This document shows positions 25,532 to 35,026 of a stretch of DNA of 64,000 nt, one piece after another. The translations under genes were made by a program, and so were the position numbers. Below the pieces are notes generated by a model that made no database searches, was not told the DNA's origin, and saw only the letters and a list, made by a program, of their open reading frames with translations. The DNA is taken from contig JAMPBO010000008.1 of the NCBI GenBank assembly GCA_023666705.1, forward strand, positions 1-64,000, written 5' to 3'. Position 1 is the stretch's first letter; every line of letters starts with the position of its first letter. Source of the stretch: Bacteroides sp. Its GTDB lineage: Bacteria > Bacillota > Clostridia > Lachnospirales > Lachnospiraceae.

Positions 25532-25587
25532 ACAACCTTCCTGTTTGAATGTCAGTCCACTAACGGGCAAATTTTACTTTGCAAGCA

Positions 25588-25902
25588 TTAAAACACAATG
25601 ATAACAATAGGTATCACCAGTGCCAGAATATTTAGCAGTATGGACACATGCTTACCTGTTACGCCGCCTTCCTCCGCTTTATTTCCCCACAGTGAAAATA
25701 TAATTCCCACAGCAGAAAGAATAATTGCGGAAAGATACAAAACACCATATATTCCCGGTGCATGCCCTCTTGTTGCAATCGAGCTTATGATTCCTGAAAT
25801 CTCGATAATCAGGGCAATGACAGCCATAATATATGCGATTACCGTATCCGCCGCTATTGATGTATCCGTAAAATAATATCTTCTTTTCTTAAATAAACTC
25901 AT
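25588..25902 (-). CDS. DUF6142-like small membrane protein
   Basis: A 104-residue protein with three hydrophobic segments (about 20-42, 52-70, 84-104) and a basic N-terminus (MSLFKKRRYYFTD). This pattern fits the DUF6142 group of Clostridia; I am moderately sure of that name. It follows pyrD with a 29-base gap that contains the TGATGTTCAA motif. No function is known and a link to pyrimidine synthesis is not implied by sequence. Confidence 0.6.
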   Translation of the reverse strand: MSLFKKRRYYFTDTSIAADTVIAYIMAVIALIIEISGIISSIATRGHAPGIYGVLYLSAIILSAVGIIFSLWGNKAEEGGVTGKHVSILLNILALVIPIVIIVF

Positions 25903-25931
25903 TTATTTACATCCTATCCTTGAACATCAGC

Positions 25932-26834
25932 CTATTTCACGCACCCAATCAGCTCGTTAATATCTTCAATATTATTGTCAGTCATATATGCTTCTATACC
26001 CTTAATAATATCCCTTGTCACATACGGATTATGGAAGTTCGCTGTTCCCACTGCAACTGCCGTTGCACCTGCCATCATAAACTCAAGGGCATCCTCCGCA
26101 CACATGCATCCTCCCATTCCGATAATAGGAAGCTTCACCGCATTTGCCACCTGATATACCATCCGTACCGCCACAGGCTTTATTGCAGGTCCTGATAAGC
26201 CTGCCGTTTTATTTGCAACCGCAAAGGTTCTCTTTTTGACATCTATTTTCATTCCCGTAATCGTGTTAATGAGTGACAGTGCATCCGTTCCACCTGCTTC
26301 TGCTGCCTTTGCCATCTCGGTAATGTCTGTAACATTAGGACTCAGCTTCATAATAACAGGCTGCTTTGCCTTTGCCTTAATCTCTTTCGTTATCTCATAT
26401 AGGGACTTTGGATTTTGACCATAGGCAATACCGCCCTCCTTCACATTCGGACAGGAAACGTTAATCTCAAGCAAATCTATGTCACAGTCGGTCAGACGCT
26501 CCACAACACCAACATAATCCGCAACACTTTTTCCACACACATTTACGATTATTTTTGTATCCTTCGTTTTGAGAAACGGAATGTCTCTTTCAATAAATGT
26601 ATCAATTCCCGGATTTTGAAGACCAATTGCATTGAGCATACCACCGTAAGTCTCTGCAATACGGGGCGTTTGATTTCCCTCCCATGGTACATTTGCAACT
26701 CCCTTTGTTGTCACCGCTCCAAGGATGTTTAAGTCAACAAACTCTTCAAATTCCATTCCCGAACCAAAGGTTCCCGATGCAACGGTAATTGGATTTTTCA
26801 ATTCTACACCTGCTATATTTACCTTTGTATTCAT
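25932..26834 (-). CDS. pyrD: Dihydroorotate dehydrogenase B, catalytic subunit
   Basis: A 300-residue class 1B enzyme, full length. It oxidises dihydroorotate to orotate with FMN. Recognisable segments: GVELKNPITVASGTFGSG, the LQNPGIDTFIERDIP loop, INVSCPNVKEGG (with the catalytic cysteine of class 1), PVIMKLSPNVTDI, and the FMN-phosphate segment PIIGMGGC ... EFMMAGATAVAVGTAN. Its start codon overlaps the last base of the pyrK stop, as expected for the PyrD-PyrK heterotetramer. Confidence 0.97.
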   Translation of the reverse strand: MNTKVNIAGVELKNPITVASGTFGSGMEFEEFVDLNILGAVTTKGVANVPWEGNQTPRIAETYGGMLNAIGLQNPGIDTFIERDIPFLKTKDTKIIVNVCGKSVADYVGVVERLTDCDIDLLEINVSCPNVKEGGIAYGQNPKSLYEITKEIKAKAKQPVIMKLSPNVTDITEMAKAAEAGGTDALSLINTITGMKIDVKKRTFAVANKTAGLSGPAIKPVAVRMVYQVANAVKLPIIGMGGCMCAEDALEFMMAGATAVAVGTANFHNPYVTRDIIKGIEAYMTDNNIEDINELIGCVK

Positions 26835-27598
26835 TATAACTCCACCTCCTTGGCATCAAAAACAGGTCCATCCTTACAGACTCTCTTATTTTTTACCTTT
26901 GAGTGGTCATCAACCTTTGTTGAGCTGCATACACAGCCAAGACAGGCTCCAATTCCGCATGCCATACGCTCCTCAAGTGAAATCTGTGTCTCAATACTAT
27001 TTTGGGCTGCATATTCTTTGATTGCACGAAGCATCGGCAAAGGTCCGCATGCATATATGATATCTCCCGTTATTCCATGTTCCTTTATGGCATCCATAAC
27101 GGTTCCCTTAACGCCAAAGACACCATTGTCACTTGACATATATACACTGCCGTACTTCTTGAACTCTGCACTTAAAAATTCCTCATCCCGATACCCCAGA
27201 ACAATACTTTTTTCACAGTCAAGTGATTTTGCAAGCTGAAGCATAGGCGGTATTCCAATTCCTCCACCTATGATAATTGCTTTCTTGTCAGAAAGCGTAA
27301 AGCCGTTGCCCAAAGGACCAAGCACATCTATCTGATGGTCGGAGGTAAGGGTTGAAAATTCCTTCGTTCCTTTGCCAGCCACACGGTACACAAGCCTTAA
27401 TGTCCCTGCTTCCCTGTCTATACTGCAAATGCTTATGGGTCTTGGAAGCAGCCTGCTTCCATCCGATGAATATAAATCCACAAATTGTCCTGCCTTTGCT
27501 GTAGCTGCTATCTCCTTTGCCTTTATAATCATCGAGAAAATATCAGTTGCAATATTTTCCTGTCTTACAATATCTGCACTTATTTTAAACTTTGCCAT
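26834..27598 (-). CDS. pyrK: Dihydroorotate dehydrogenase electron transfer subunit
   Basis: A 254-residue FAD/[2Fe-2S] protein that passes electrons from PyrD to NAD+. The FAD-binding segment LLPRPISICSID, the NAD-binding GGGIGIPPMLQLAK, and the cluster ligands CGIGACLGCVC with a later VCKDGPVF cysteine are all present. Start at 27598 with AGGAGG. It is between pyrF and pyrD in one operon. Confidence 0.96.
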   Translation of the reverse strand: MAKFKISADIVRQENIATDIFSMIIKAKEIAATAKAGQFVDLYSSDGSRLLPRPISICSIDREAGTLRLVYRVAGKGTKEFSTLTSDHQIDVLGPLGNGFTLSDKKAIIIGGGIGIPPMLQLAKSLDCEKSIVLGYRDEEFLSAEFKKYGSVYMSSDNGVFGVKGTVMDAIKEHGITGDIIYACGPLPMLRAIKEYAAQNSIETQISLEERMACGIGACLGCVCSSTKVDDHSKVKNKRVCKDGPVFDAKEVEL

Positions 27599-27612
27599 AT
27601 TTCCTCCTGCCT

Positions 27613-28539
27613 TTACTTCGCAATGCGTGCTTCATTTATGTCTGCAAGCATATCAACAACAGCCTGACGGCTTGCGTCAGCATATGCCTTATCACCAAAA
27701 GCTGCATATTTTTCCTGCTTGTATGCAGCGATAATTCCTCTTGAGGAATTAACAATTGCACCAAGCCCATCCGCATTAAAATAATGAACCAAATCGGACG
27801 CCTTACCGCCCTGTGCCCCATACCCCGGCACAAGGATATATGTATTTGGCATAAGCTTTCTTAAGGTCTTACCCATTTCAGGATAGGTTGCACCTATGAC
27901 ACAGCCGACGTTGCTGTATGTGTCACCCATACAGGTTTCGCCCCATTCCACAACCTTGTCTGCCACCAGCTCATAGAGCGGTCTGCCGTCAATTTGCTTG
28001 TCCTGAAATTCTCCTGATGACGGATTGGAGGTTTTTACGAGCACAAAAATGCCCTTGCCGCACTCCTTACAGACATCTACAAACGGCTTTACACCGTCCG
28101 TTCCCAAATATGGATTTACCGTAACAAAATCCTCATCAAAAGGGGCGTAAGCTTTTTCCCCGACCATAACCGTTCCCAAATGTCCAACCGCATATGCAGC
28201 CGATGTTGAGCCAATATCACCTCTTTTTATATCTCCGATAACTACAAGATTTTTGCTCTTTGCATAGTCGCATGTCTTTTTATATGCTGTAAGCCCCTCT
28301 ATTCCAAATTGCTCATACATTGCAATCTGTGGCTTAACTGCTGGAATAAGGTCATAGGTTGCGTCAATGATTCCCTTGTTATATACCCAGATTGCATTTG
28401 CCGCACCCTCCAAGGTCTCGCCATACTCGTCAAAGGCTTCCTTTTTGATATGATGCGGAATATAATCCAGCATTGGATCAAGCCCTACCACGATAGGTGC
28501 ATCCTTTTCCTCAATATTTTTAATCAGCTTATTAATCAT
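27613..28539 (-). CDS. pyrF: Orotidine 5'-phosphate decarboxylase
   Basis: A 308-residue long-form (PyrF type 2) decarboxylase making UMP. The catalytic Lys-Asp network is in VVIGDIKRGDIGSTS; phosphate-binding and barrel-closing segments are VTVNPYLGTDG and YILVPGYGAQGG. This longer form is common in Clostridia and Actinobacteria. It follows pyrC by 47 bases and precedes pyrK by 14. Confidence 0.95.
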   Translation of the reverse strand: MINKLIKNIEEKDAPIVVGLDPMLDYIPHHIKKEAFDEYGETLEGAANAIWVYNKGIIDATYDLIPAVKPQIAMYEQFGIEGLTAYKKTCDYAKSKNLVVIGDIKRGDIGSTSAAYAVGHLGTVMVGEKAYAPFDEDFVTVNPYLGTDGVKPFVDVCKECGKGIFVLVKTSNPSSGEFQDKQIDGRPLYELVADKVVEWGETCMGDTYSNVGCVIGATYPEMGKTLRKLMPNTYILVPGYGAQGGKASDLVHYFNADGLGAIVNSSRGIIAAYKQEKYAAFGDKAYADASRQAVVDMLADINEARIAK

Positions 28540-28586
28540 AATCTATCTCCTTATCCTTCCATATCAGCTCCATTATCCTGCAAGCT

Positions 28587-29897
28587 TTAAACCGGGCAAA
28601 AATTTGCCCGATATACCTGTTTTCCCTCACATATGGTTGCCATAACCTTACCCTTTAACCGCATACCGTTAAACGGAGTATTATGTCCTTTGGAGGCAAA
28701 CTCATTTGCATCAACCGTCCACGTTACGTTCGGGTCAAACACAACGATGTCTGCCACAGCCCCCTCCGTAAGTGTTCCGTAATCATTGCCAAGCCCTATC
28801 ACCTTTGCAGGGTTATGGCTCATTTTCTCAGCCATATCCATAATACCCATCAACCCTGTATCAACCAGCCTTGTGTATGTAAGTGCTGCCGATGTCTCAA
28901 GCCCCACAATGCCAAAAGGTGCTTCATCAAAATATTTTTTCTTTTCTTCATCAGAGTGGGGTGCATGGTCAGTTGAAATGCAATCCATCGTACCATCAAC
29001 CAATCCCTCAATAAGAGCTTGCACATCCTCCTTTGTCCGGAGTGGTGGGTTCATTTTGTAATTACTGTCGGCTGTAGTTATGTCTGCGTCCGTCAGTGTG
29101 AAATGATGCGGGCAAACCTCCGCAGTAACATCCGCACCAAGTCTTTTTGCCATACGCATAAGCTCAACCGTTCCTTTTGTGGAACAATGGCAGATATGAA
29201 GCTTTGCTCCCGTCTCTGCCGCAAGCAGAATATCCCTTGCCGTGATAACATCCTCAACACTGTTACAAATACCTGCAACCTGATATTTTTCTGATGCAAT
29301 GCCCTCATTTAAGACACCGTTACCAACCAAATCCTTATCCTCACAATGTGCCATGATAACGGCTCCAAGCTCTGCCACATGCTTCATCGCCTCCCTGTAA
29401 AGCTTTATATCCATAACACTTTTTCCGTCCTCGGAAAATGCAACTGCACCTGCATCAAGCATTGCCTTCATATCAACAAGTGCATTGCCCTCCATGCCTT
29501 TTGTTATGGAGGAAAGCTGTTTTACATGAATCGGTGCCTCCTTTGCCGCCTTATCCAGCACATACTTTAACGTATCTGTCGTATCTACAACCGGCTTTGT
29601 GTTTGGCATCGCACATACAGTTGTAACGCCACCTCTTGCCGCCGCAGCACCCCCGGTTGCAATGTCCTCCTTGTAGATAAGCCCCGGGTCCCTGAAATGC
29701 ACATGCAAATCAATAAATCCGGGCATAACATAACAGCCCGCCGCATCGATTATTTCCTGCCCGGACTGTACTGCATCCGAATTTTCATTTTTGCTTTTTA
29801 CATATATTTTTTTTATTCTGTTGCCTTCCACCAGTATGTCAGCCATCTCATTCAGTCCTGTTTCCGGGTCAACAACATGTCCATTTATTATTAACAT
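28587..29897 (-). CDS. pyrC: Dihydroorotase
   Basis: A 436-residue class I dihydroorotase. The binuclear metal motif HVHFRDPG, the ICHCSTKGTVE histidines, and STDHAPHSDEEK near residue 310 are intact. It cyclises carbamoyl aspartate. The start overlaps the end of the chorismate-mutase-like gene by seven bases, and GGAGGG precedes it. The last codons form part of a CGGGCAAA hairpin (28592-28611). Confidence 0.96.
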   Translation of the reverse strand: MLIINGHVVDPETGLNEMADILVEGNRIKKIYVKSKNENSDAVQSGQEIIDAAGCYVMPGFIDLHVHFRDPGLIYKEDIATGGAAAARGGVTTVCAMPNTKPVVDTTDTLKYVLDKAAKEAPIHVKQLSSITKGMEGNALVDMKAMLDAGAVAFSEDGKSVMDIKLYREAMKHVAELGAVIMAHCEDKDLVGNGVLNEGIASEKYQVAGICNSVEDVITARDILLAAETGAKLHICHCSTKGTVELMRMAKRLGADVTAEVCPHHFTLTDADITTADSNYKMNPPLRTKEDVQALIEGLVDGTMDCISTDHAPHSDEEKKKYFDEAPFGIVGLETSAALTYTRLVDTGLMGIMDMAEKMSHNPAKVIGLGNDYGTLTEGAVADIVVFDPNVTWTVDANEFASKGHNTPFNGMRLKGKVMATICEGKQVYRANFCPV

Positions 29898-30433
29898 ATA
29901 CCCTCCGTTGTCTCAGCATAAAGCATGTAAGCAAGTATCAATGCCTCGCGGCGTGTCCCCTCGTCATCATCTACCTCAAGGCATACTTCAACACCATCCT
30001 CAGAAGCACATAATTTTTTTATTTTAAGGGAAGAGTCTGCTATAACTGATAAAATGTCATGTGCATTTAAACCACTTGCAGACTCATAATCTGCCACAAG
30101 CTTAAGGGACAAAAGCCCCCCTTGCTCCAATGCCCCTTTGCTTTGTTCATCAAGACTGTCATAAAAGTCACCCGCAATTGCTCCGTTTTCATAAAACAGT
30201 CCATACTGAAATATTCTGCTAATCTGCATTATTTTCTTAATAAAAGTAAGATACTTCCTATCTTCCGCAAAGCTTTCACATATTTGCTTTTCACGCGTCG
30301 GCTTGTAAATCGCATCGTTATTTTCAAGCTTAATTTGTGCTACCCTTGCAGAACAGGTAAGACGGTCTGAAAAATTTTTCTTCAATTCGTCGTCTATTTT
30401 ATTTATGTCACTTCGTACCTTGTCTAAGTCCAT
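29891..30433 (-). CDS. Chorismate mutase-like N-terminal domain protein
   Basis: A 180-residue protein. The first 50 residues match an AroQ-class chorismate mutase helix (LDKVRSDINKIDDELKKNFSDRL, then ARVAQIKLENNDAIYKPTREKQI), including the basic residues that bind the substrate carboxylates. After about residue 90 the sequence (ISRIFQYGLF ... LALYMLYAETTE-like end) is a helical region I do not recognise. It lies between an EAL gene and pyrC and overlaps pyrC, which is not a usual aromatic-pathway context. True mutase activity is uncertain. Confidence 0.6.
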   Translation of the reverse strand: MDLDKVRSDINKIDDELKKNFSDRLTCSARVAQIKLENNDAIYKPTREKQICESFAEDRKYLTFIKKIMQISRIFQYGLFYENGAIAGDFYDSLDEQSKGALEQGGLLSLKLVADYESASGLNAHDILSVIADSSLKIKKLCASEDGVEVCLEVDDDEGTRREALILAYMLYAETTEGIC

Positions 30434-30445
30434 GAAACTCTCCCA

Positions 30446-32110
30446 TTACTTTTTCCTGTTTTCATCAAGCATATTGTCAAAATCTGACACAGGCATCGGT
30501 CTTGCATAATAAAAGCCCTGTGCAATCTTACAGCCGCTTCCAATAAGGAATTTCGCCTGCTCCAGACTTTCAACACCCTCAGCAACAATATCAAGACCGA
30601 TTGATTTGGTCATTTGTATCGTGTGCTCCACGATTATTTTTCCTCTGTCAGAACCGACAAAGTTCTTCAAAAATTCCCGGTCTATTTTTATAATATCAAA
30701 CTGGGTATCCTTCAATGTATTGAGTGAAGAATAGCCGGAACCAAAGTCATCCATCAGAAGGGTAAAGCCATGCTCCTTAAGACTTGCAATCCCTTTTGCA
30801 ACCTCATCCTCCTCTACCGTTTCCGTCATTTCTATCTCAAGAAGCTCCTTTGGAATGTCGTATTTCTCAATAAGACCGTCAAGGATATTCAGATACTTCT
30901 CATTTTTCAAATGTGCCCTTGACATATTTACCGAAATCGGGACAGGCTTAATGTTCTTGTCAAGCCATGTACGGATTGTCTTGCATGCCTCCTCCCATAT
31001 GTATGCATCAAGCTTTGTAACAAACCCGTTTTTTTCGAATACGGGGATAAATTCAGCAGGGGATATCACACCTCTTTCAGGCTGAATCCATCTTACAAGT
31101 GCCTCTGCACCGACGATACTTTCCGTATCCATATCAAACTTAGGCTGAAGATACATAACAAACTCACGGTTCTCTAATGCTTTCGTCATATGGTCTTCAA
31201 CATATTTACTGGAAAGAACATTGTCCTTCATGCTTTCATCATAAAACGCAACATACTCAACTGCATTAGACTTAATGCTCTGCCTTGCAAGTGCCGCCCT
31301 GTCGCCATATTTTCTGATTTTTTGGTTTACATCCTTTACAAAGGCAATTCCAAATACAAGCCTGTACTCAATATTTTTGTAGCCGAGCAAATTTGTACGG
31401 ACAAGCTCAACAAAATCCAACAAATCCTGCTCTGTTTCATATGTAAGCATAACCATAAATACATCTGCCGTAAGTCTTACAAAAATTTGCTCGCTTGTAC
31501 AAAGAACATTCATTGATTCTATAAAAAAGTTTAATATTTCATCTCCAAAAGGCTCTCCATAAAGCTCATTGATAGCCTTGAATTTTGCCACATCAAACTG
31601 GATAAGTGCGTATTTTCGTTCCGGATGCTGACGCACAATCTCATTTGCCACACGGATAAACATGGTCGGTGTTCTGTCATTTGTGACATTTTGTGCAAGC
31701 TGCAGGCGGTAAAGCTCCTCTGCCGTCATTTCCGTTGTAACAATTGTCATACGTTTAATATATCCGTCATCGTCCTTTGATATATAACAGACAATGTTGT
31801 GATAAGAATATACGTCATTCTTTTTCTTGAGCCGTACCGAGACCCCGACCCTATCATCGCTTACTGCCACAAATTCTTCATTTCCCCGCATACCGTGCAG
31901 TACCTTATTGGTAAACACCAAAAAGCTTTCCTTGTCCTCATCAAAAACAATATCGCGGAATAAATCTACCCATGATTCCGACGAAACGGCATCAATGTCA
32001 AGCTTTGTTTTATTACATACAAGCTGACACCCGTTTTCTTCATCAAAGAATATCATCATAACATTTTCCATAGATAAAATAACACTCATAAAATCATCCG
32101 AAAACGACAT
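30446..32110 (-). CDS. Degenerate GGDEF + EAL c-di-GMP phosphodiesterase
   Basis: A 554-residue cytoplasmic protein: a PAS-like sensory start (about 1-130), a GGDEF domain (about 145-295) and an EAL domain (about 305-550). The GGDEF signature is replaced by LTADVF at 213-218, so cyclase activity is unlikely. The EAL domain is intact: EAL 336-338, EMTETV near 427, DDFGSG from 454, KIDREF from 475 and EGVES from 511. It probably degrades c-di-GMP, with the GGDEF part as a regulatory GTP sensor. It ends 12 bases before the chorismate-mutase-like gene. Confidence 0.92.
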   Translation of the reverse strand: MSFSDDFMSVILSMENVMMIFFDEENGCQLVCNKTKLDIDAVSSESWVDLFRDIVFDEDKESFLVFTNKVLHGMRGNEEFVAVSDDRVGVSVRLKKKNDVYSYHNIVCYISKDDDGYIKRMTIVTTEMTAEELYRLQLAQNVTNDRTPTMFIRVANEIVRQHPERKYALIQFDVAKFKAINELYGEPFGDEILNFFIESMNVLCTSEQIFVRLTADVFMVMLTYETEQDLLDFVELVRTNLLGYKNIEYRLVFGIAFVKDVNQKIRKYGDRAALARQSIKSNAVEYVAFYDESMKDNVLSSKYVEDHMTKALENREFVMYLQPKFDMDTESIVGAEALVRWIQPERGVISPAEFIPVFEKNGFVTKLDAYIWEEACKTIRTWLDKNIKPVPISVNMSRAHLKNEKYLNILDGLIEKYDIPKELLEIEMTETVEEDEVAKGIASLKEHGFTLLMDDFGSGYSSLNTLKDTQFDIIKIDREFLKNFVGSDRGKIIVEHTIQMTKSIGLDIVAEGVESLEQAKFLIGSGCKIAQGFYYARPMPVSDFDNMLDENRKK

Positions 32111-32207
32111 ACGAACCCCCCTTTCATTTTTAAATGGCGTTCATTAAAAATTACTTTTAATTTTACCATATTTTTTTTGATGTCACAAGCAAAAAGGAAA
32201 GTTTTAC

Positions 32208-32816
32208 TTATATGTCCGTATACTTAATTTTCAGGGATTTCATGTTGAGTTTATTTGACCTTGCCATATGGTGCCATCCCATATGCGTAAGAAAAATGTA
32301 AAGCCTTTGGGGAATGTGCGGTTTAGTCAACATAACTCCAGAGCAATTTGATTTCTTCACATCTGTGGCAAGCTGCTTCAATGCCTGCCCCGTCTGTGAA
32401 AGCATACCGCGGGAAAGCCTAAAAAATTTAACAAGGGAGCCTGCCCCAACTGCAACCGTCGTGCTTAATATAAACCCACATTCGTCACACCATGTACGAA
32501 ACAGTGCTATGGCAGTTTTGCAGACCGCAGGATTGTAATAACCACTGTTTATTATAAGGTAAACCCTGCAATCCCTTTGTGACACGTCAATATTTTCTTT
32601 TAAAATATCATCCATTACAGACATAAGCTTTGCAGGAATACCATCCATATAAAGAGGACATGCAATTACAAACGCATCACATTCCCTTAAAGAGTCAGAC
32701 CGAAAGTTTTCCATGTCACATCGCCTTATAGCCATTTCGCAGCCGATTTCATTTTCCAGATAATCAAGCAGCACCTTAGAATTACTCCTTTTCATTCTCG
32801 GACTGCCACAGAGCAT
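32208..32816 (-). CDS. Flavodoxin-fold NAD(P)H oxidoreductase
   Basis: A 202-residue protein with an FMN-reductase/flavodoxin fold: LCGSPRMKRSNSKVLLDYLE (phosphate-binding loop) and CDAFVIACPLYMDGIPAKL. The first codon at 32816 may not be the true start, as the usual preceding strand is nearly absent (only ATA ACA ATG upstream). It directly follows a second flavoprotein gene (stop 32819). The pair resembles tandem iron-sulfur-flavoprotein-like genes of Clostridia; substrates unknown. Confidence 0.7.
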   Translation of the reverse strand: MLCGSPRMKRSNSKVLLDYLENEIGCEMAIRRCDMENFRSDSLRECDAFVIACPLYMDGIPAKLMSVMDDILKENIDVSQRDCRVYLIINSGYYNPAVCKTAIALFRTWCDECGFILSTTVAVGAGSLVKFFRLSRGMLSQTGQALKQLATDVKKSNCSGVMLTKPHIPQRLYIFLTHMGWHHMARSNKLNMKSLKIKYTDI

Positions 32817-32818
32817 TG

Positions 32819-33337
32819 TTATATTAATGATAACTCCTCCTTTATTTCAGGGCTTTCCCTGTAAAACTTGATTTTATAATCCGTAACACCCAGATTTCTT
32901 ATATTTGCATGGACAAGCCTCAGTGCGTTTTCCTGATACGCTACCTTTCCGCCATAAAAAAACACACGAAGCTTAAAGCTCTCATCATACCTTTTTTTGT
33001 GAAACATTTCCCCTTTTATCAATCTAAAAAAAGGAAGGTGAAAGCCTGTACTTCTGTCTATTACATTTTTAATACATGGAGAATAACCGCCGAAGGTCAG
33101 GGGACTTATGATAATCATTTCCTGACAGGCACCTATATAGGATGAAATATTTTCGAACCCGTCATCCTTAATGCATTTTCCGGGGTTTTTTATCCAGCAG
33201 CCAAAACAGCCGACACAATATTCCTTCACCTTTCTTGCAGGAAGCACAAAATCCCCCTCGGAAATTACATTCTTAAATTCTTCATCAAAATTGTTAGCAT
33301 CATATACTATAAACCGTTTGATTGTCCCCGCCTCCAT
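32819..33337 (-). CDS. Flavodoxin-family protein with Cys cluster motif
   Basis: A 172-residue flavodoxin-fold protein. Near residue 40 it has CVGCFGCWIKNPGKCIKDDG, the C-x2-C-x2-C-x7-C arrangement of iron-sulfur flavoproteins and related reductases, followed by IIISPLTFGGYSPCIKNVIDR, the FMN-binding strand. The start at 33337 (MEAGTIKRFIVYD) is preferred over the ORF start at 33361, on the fold's usual N-terminus. It is immediately upstream of the second flavodoxin-like gene. Likely an electron carrier or reductase. Confidence 0.7.
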   Translation of the reverse strand: MEAGTIKRFIVYDANNFDEEFKNVISEGDFVLPARKVKEYCVGCFGCWIKNPGKCIKDDGFENISSYIGACQEMIIISPLTFGGYSPCIKNVIDRSTGFHLPFFRLIKGEMFHKKRYDESFKLRVFFYGGKVAYQENALRLVHANIRNLGVTDYKIKFYRESPEIKEELSLI

Positions 33338-33394
33338 ATTACAAGTGTTTATTTTATACAAATTACACTTATAATATGCCCAAAAAACGAGGAG

Positions 33395-33505
33395 TTAAAC
33401 ATTAAGGTTGTGCTTAGTTGCATCGCTATTCAAGATAAGCCTGTCTATATCTTCAAACGCATTTTCAAATTCCGACTCTTTGTCATAGTTAGTTTTATAT
33501 CCCAT
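33395..33505 (-). pseudogene. hsdR: hsdR 5' remnant (type I restriction subunit)
   Basis: A 36-codon frame with AGGAGG upstream starts MGYKTNYDKESEFENAF, which matches the N-terminus of type I HsdR subunits (YxKESEFE) and then diverges and stops after a short unrelated tail. All of the nuclease and helicase parts are missing. It follows the hsdS remnant, consistent with an original hsdM-hsdS-hsdR order. Confidence 0.6.
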
Positions 33506-33555
33506 ATGTAAATTCCTCCTCATATAAACATTTTTTCCTAGTTTTTTTAGCTTTT

Positions 33556-34053
33556 TCACTTACGCTGGTGAAGGGTGATAAGGTGGTCGAGGTGGTGGAA
33601 GAAGTCTGAAATGACTTGTCGCTCTGCTTCACTTTGTGGGAGTGAAATCATAATTTCAGCCATTACATTGTTCATCAGTTTTGGATTGCCAACATATGAG
33701 ACATGACCCTTTGCAACATTGTTTAATGCTTCAGAAATCATCTAATCTGGGGTTATAGCATCGGCAAGCAAAACACCGCAAACATTGGTACAATAGAACT
33801 TTCCAGCTCTGAAATTGACAGTTCCGGCGTTAGCACCATCAGTAGTCCATGTGATTGCATCTTCATACAAGTAGTCCTTATAGTAACCCATCAAACCATC
33901 ATTTTTAGTCTGAGAAGAAAAAACAGGATAAGACATACCTTCGGACTGAGTATTACTTGTCATTGATGCCGCAAGCACATACCCTCGTGTTATTTTGAAA
34001 AGCTCGCCAACCTTACGCTGTTCCCAAGCATTATATATAAAAAGTATAGCCAT
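33556..34053 (-). pseudogene. hsdS: hsdS remnant with in-frame stop
   Basis: A broken type I specificity subunit. The upper part (YNAWEQRKVGELFKITRGYV ... FRAGKFYCTNVCGVLLADAI) is one target-recognition domain start; the lower part (ISEALNNVAKGHVSYVGNPK ... HLDHLITLHQRK) is the spacer helix at the end of a half-subunit. They are in the same frame but separated by a TAG at 33742-33744. A full HsdS is about 400 residues with two recognition domains; here only one, without its C-terminal helix, remains. The ATPase gene ends immediately upstream. Confidence 0.8.
34012..34034. repeat. 23-bp direct repeat, left copy
   Basis: CTTACGCTGTTCCCAAGCAT plus TAT, identical to 35531-35553. It encodes the NAWEQRK start of an HsdS recognition domain on the minus strand. 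The two copies bracket the DUF4869/P-loop cassette. Confidence 0.9.
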
Positions 34054-35015
34054 CACTGCAATAAAGTGTTTGGTATAACCTCCATAATTTTCTCTAAATT
34101 TTGTCTATCCCTATACACCTTATTTAATTTATTTTTCGAGTATTTCAAATAACTTCCATTCGTCTTTTCAACCAGCAATGCTGTAAAAAATCTCTCCCAG
34201 CTCATATATTTTTCACTATCAATATAATCACTTGGATTTTCTAAAATATTGGTTATTATCTTATCATTAAATATATTCGATTTTAATATAAGCCACTCAA
34301 AGGACTCGGGTAAATATAACAATATTCCCTTTGAGTACTGCATCAATTTCATAATTTGGTCTATTTCCGAGCCAAACGCCGCCCCGTCAGCAATTACGAT
34401 AATATTTTTGTTCTTATTTTGCTGTAAGCAGTCAAATATTTTTGTCTTTCCTCCTGCACTGAAAACATCCCAATCATACCCCTTTGAAACTTCCTCAAAA
34501 AATTCATAGCCAGAATTAGAATCCTCAACCAACACAAGTGATGGTTCAAAAGACTTCCCTCCCAAATCACCGTAAATACGATAAAATTCGTTGTATGTTT
34601 TTTTCAAAGCACCATATTTGCCCGATGTTTTTATACCGTAAATTTCATCCACACTATAAGGAAGATTCGGAAGCTTCTCACGAGTAACAATTACATAGTA
34701 GTTATCAGAATTTTTGACCTTCTCAGAAAACTCATTTGATGATATAAAGCTATTCCCTTCATCAATAAATACTATTGTATCATGCATTTGCTCTAATAAT
34801 ATTTCCCACTGTTTTCCTTCCAAGGTCATACATTTTTTGTCACAAGACAGCGACACACCACTCTGCTCCCCATTTTCATAGTACTCACGTATCATATCAA
34901 CCAAGGTGGTTTTTCCCGTTGCACTATCCCCTTTAATGACGGTTATATTTCGGCATATTTCAAACCTATATTGAACAAAATTGTTTGATATTGTTATTTT
35001 ATGCTTTCCTCTCAC
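34053..35015 (-). CDS. P-loop NTPase paired with DUF4869
   Basis: A 320-residue predicted NTPase. Walker A (GDSATGKT) is at residues 29-36 and Walker B (IVFIDE) at 81-86; the remainder, including a FEPSLVLVEDSNSGYEFF block and a GILLYLPESFEW block, is not recognised. I chose a GTG start at 35015 because GGAGG lies eight bases upstream within the DUF4869 stop region; a GTG at 35036 would lack an SD. It follows DUF4869 with its SD inside that gene's end. The pairing suggests a two-gene effector/sensor unit. Confidence 0.6.
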   Translation of the reverse strand: MRGKHKITISNNFVQYRFEICRNITVIKGDSATGKTTLVDMIREYYENGEQSGVSLSCDKKCMTLEGKQWEILLEQMHDTIVFIDEGNSFISSNEFSEKVKNSDNYYVIVTREKLPNLPYSVDEIYGIKTSGKYGALKKTYNEFYRIYGDLGGKSFEPSLVLVEDSNSGYEFFEEVSKGYDWDVFSAGGKTKIFDCLQQNKNKNIIVIADGAAFGSEIDQIMKLMQYSKGILLYLPESFEWLILKSNIFNDKIITNILENPSDYIDSEKYMSWERFFTALLVEKTNGSYLKYSKNKLNKVYRDRQNLEKIMEVIPNTLLQ

Positions 35016-35026
35016 CAAAACGCCTC

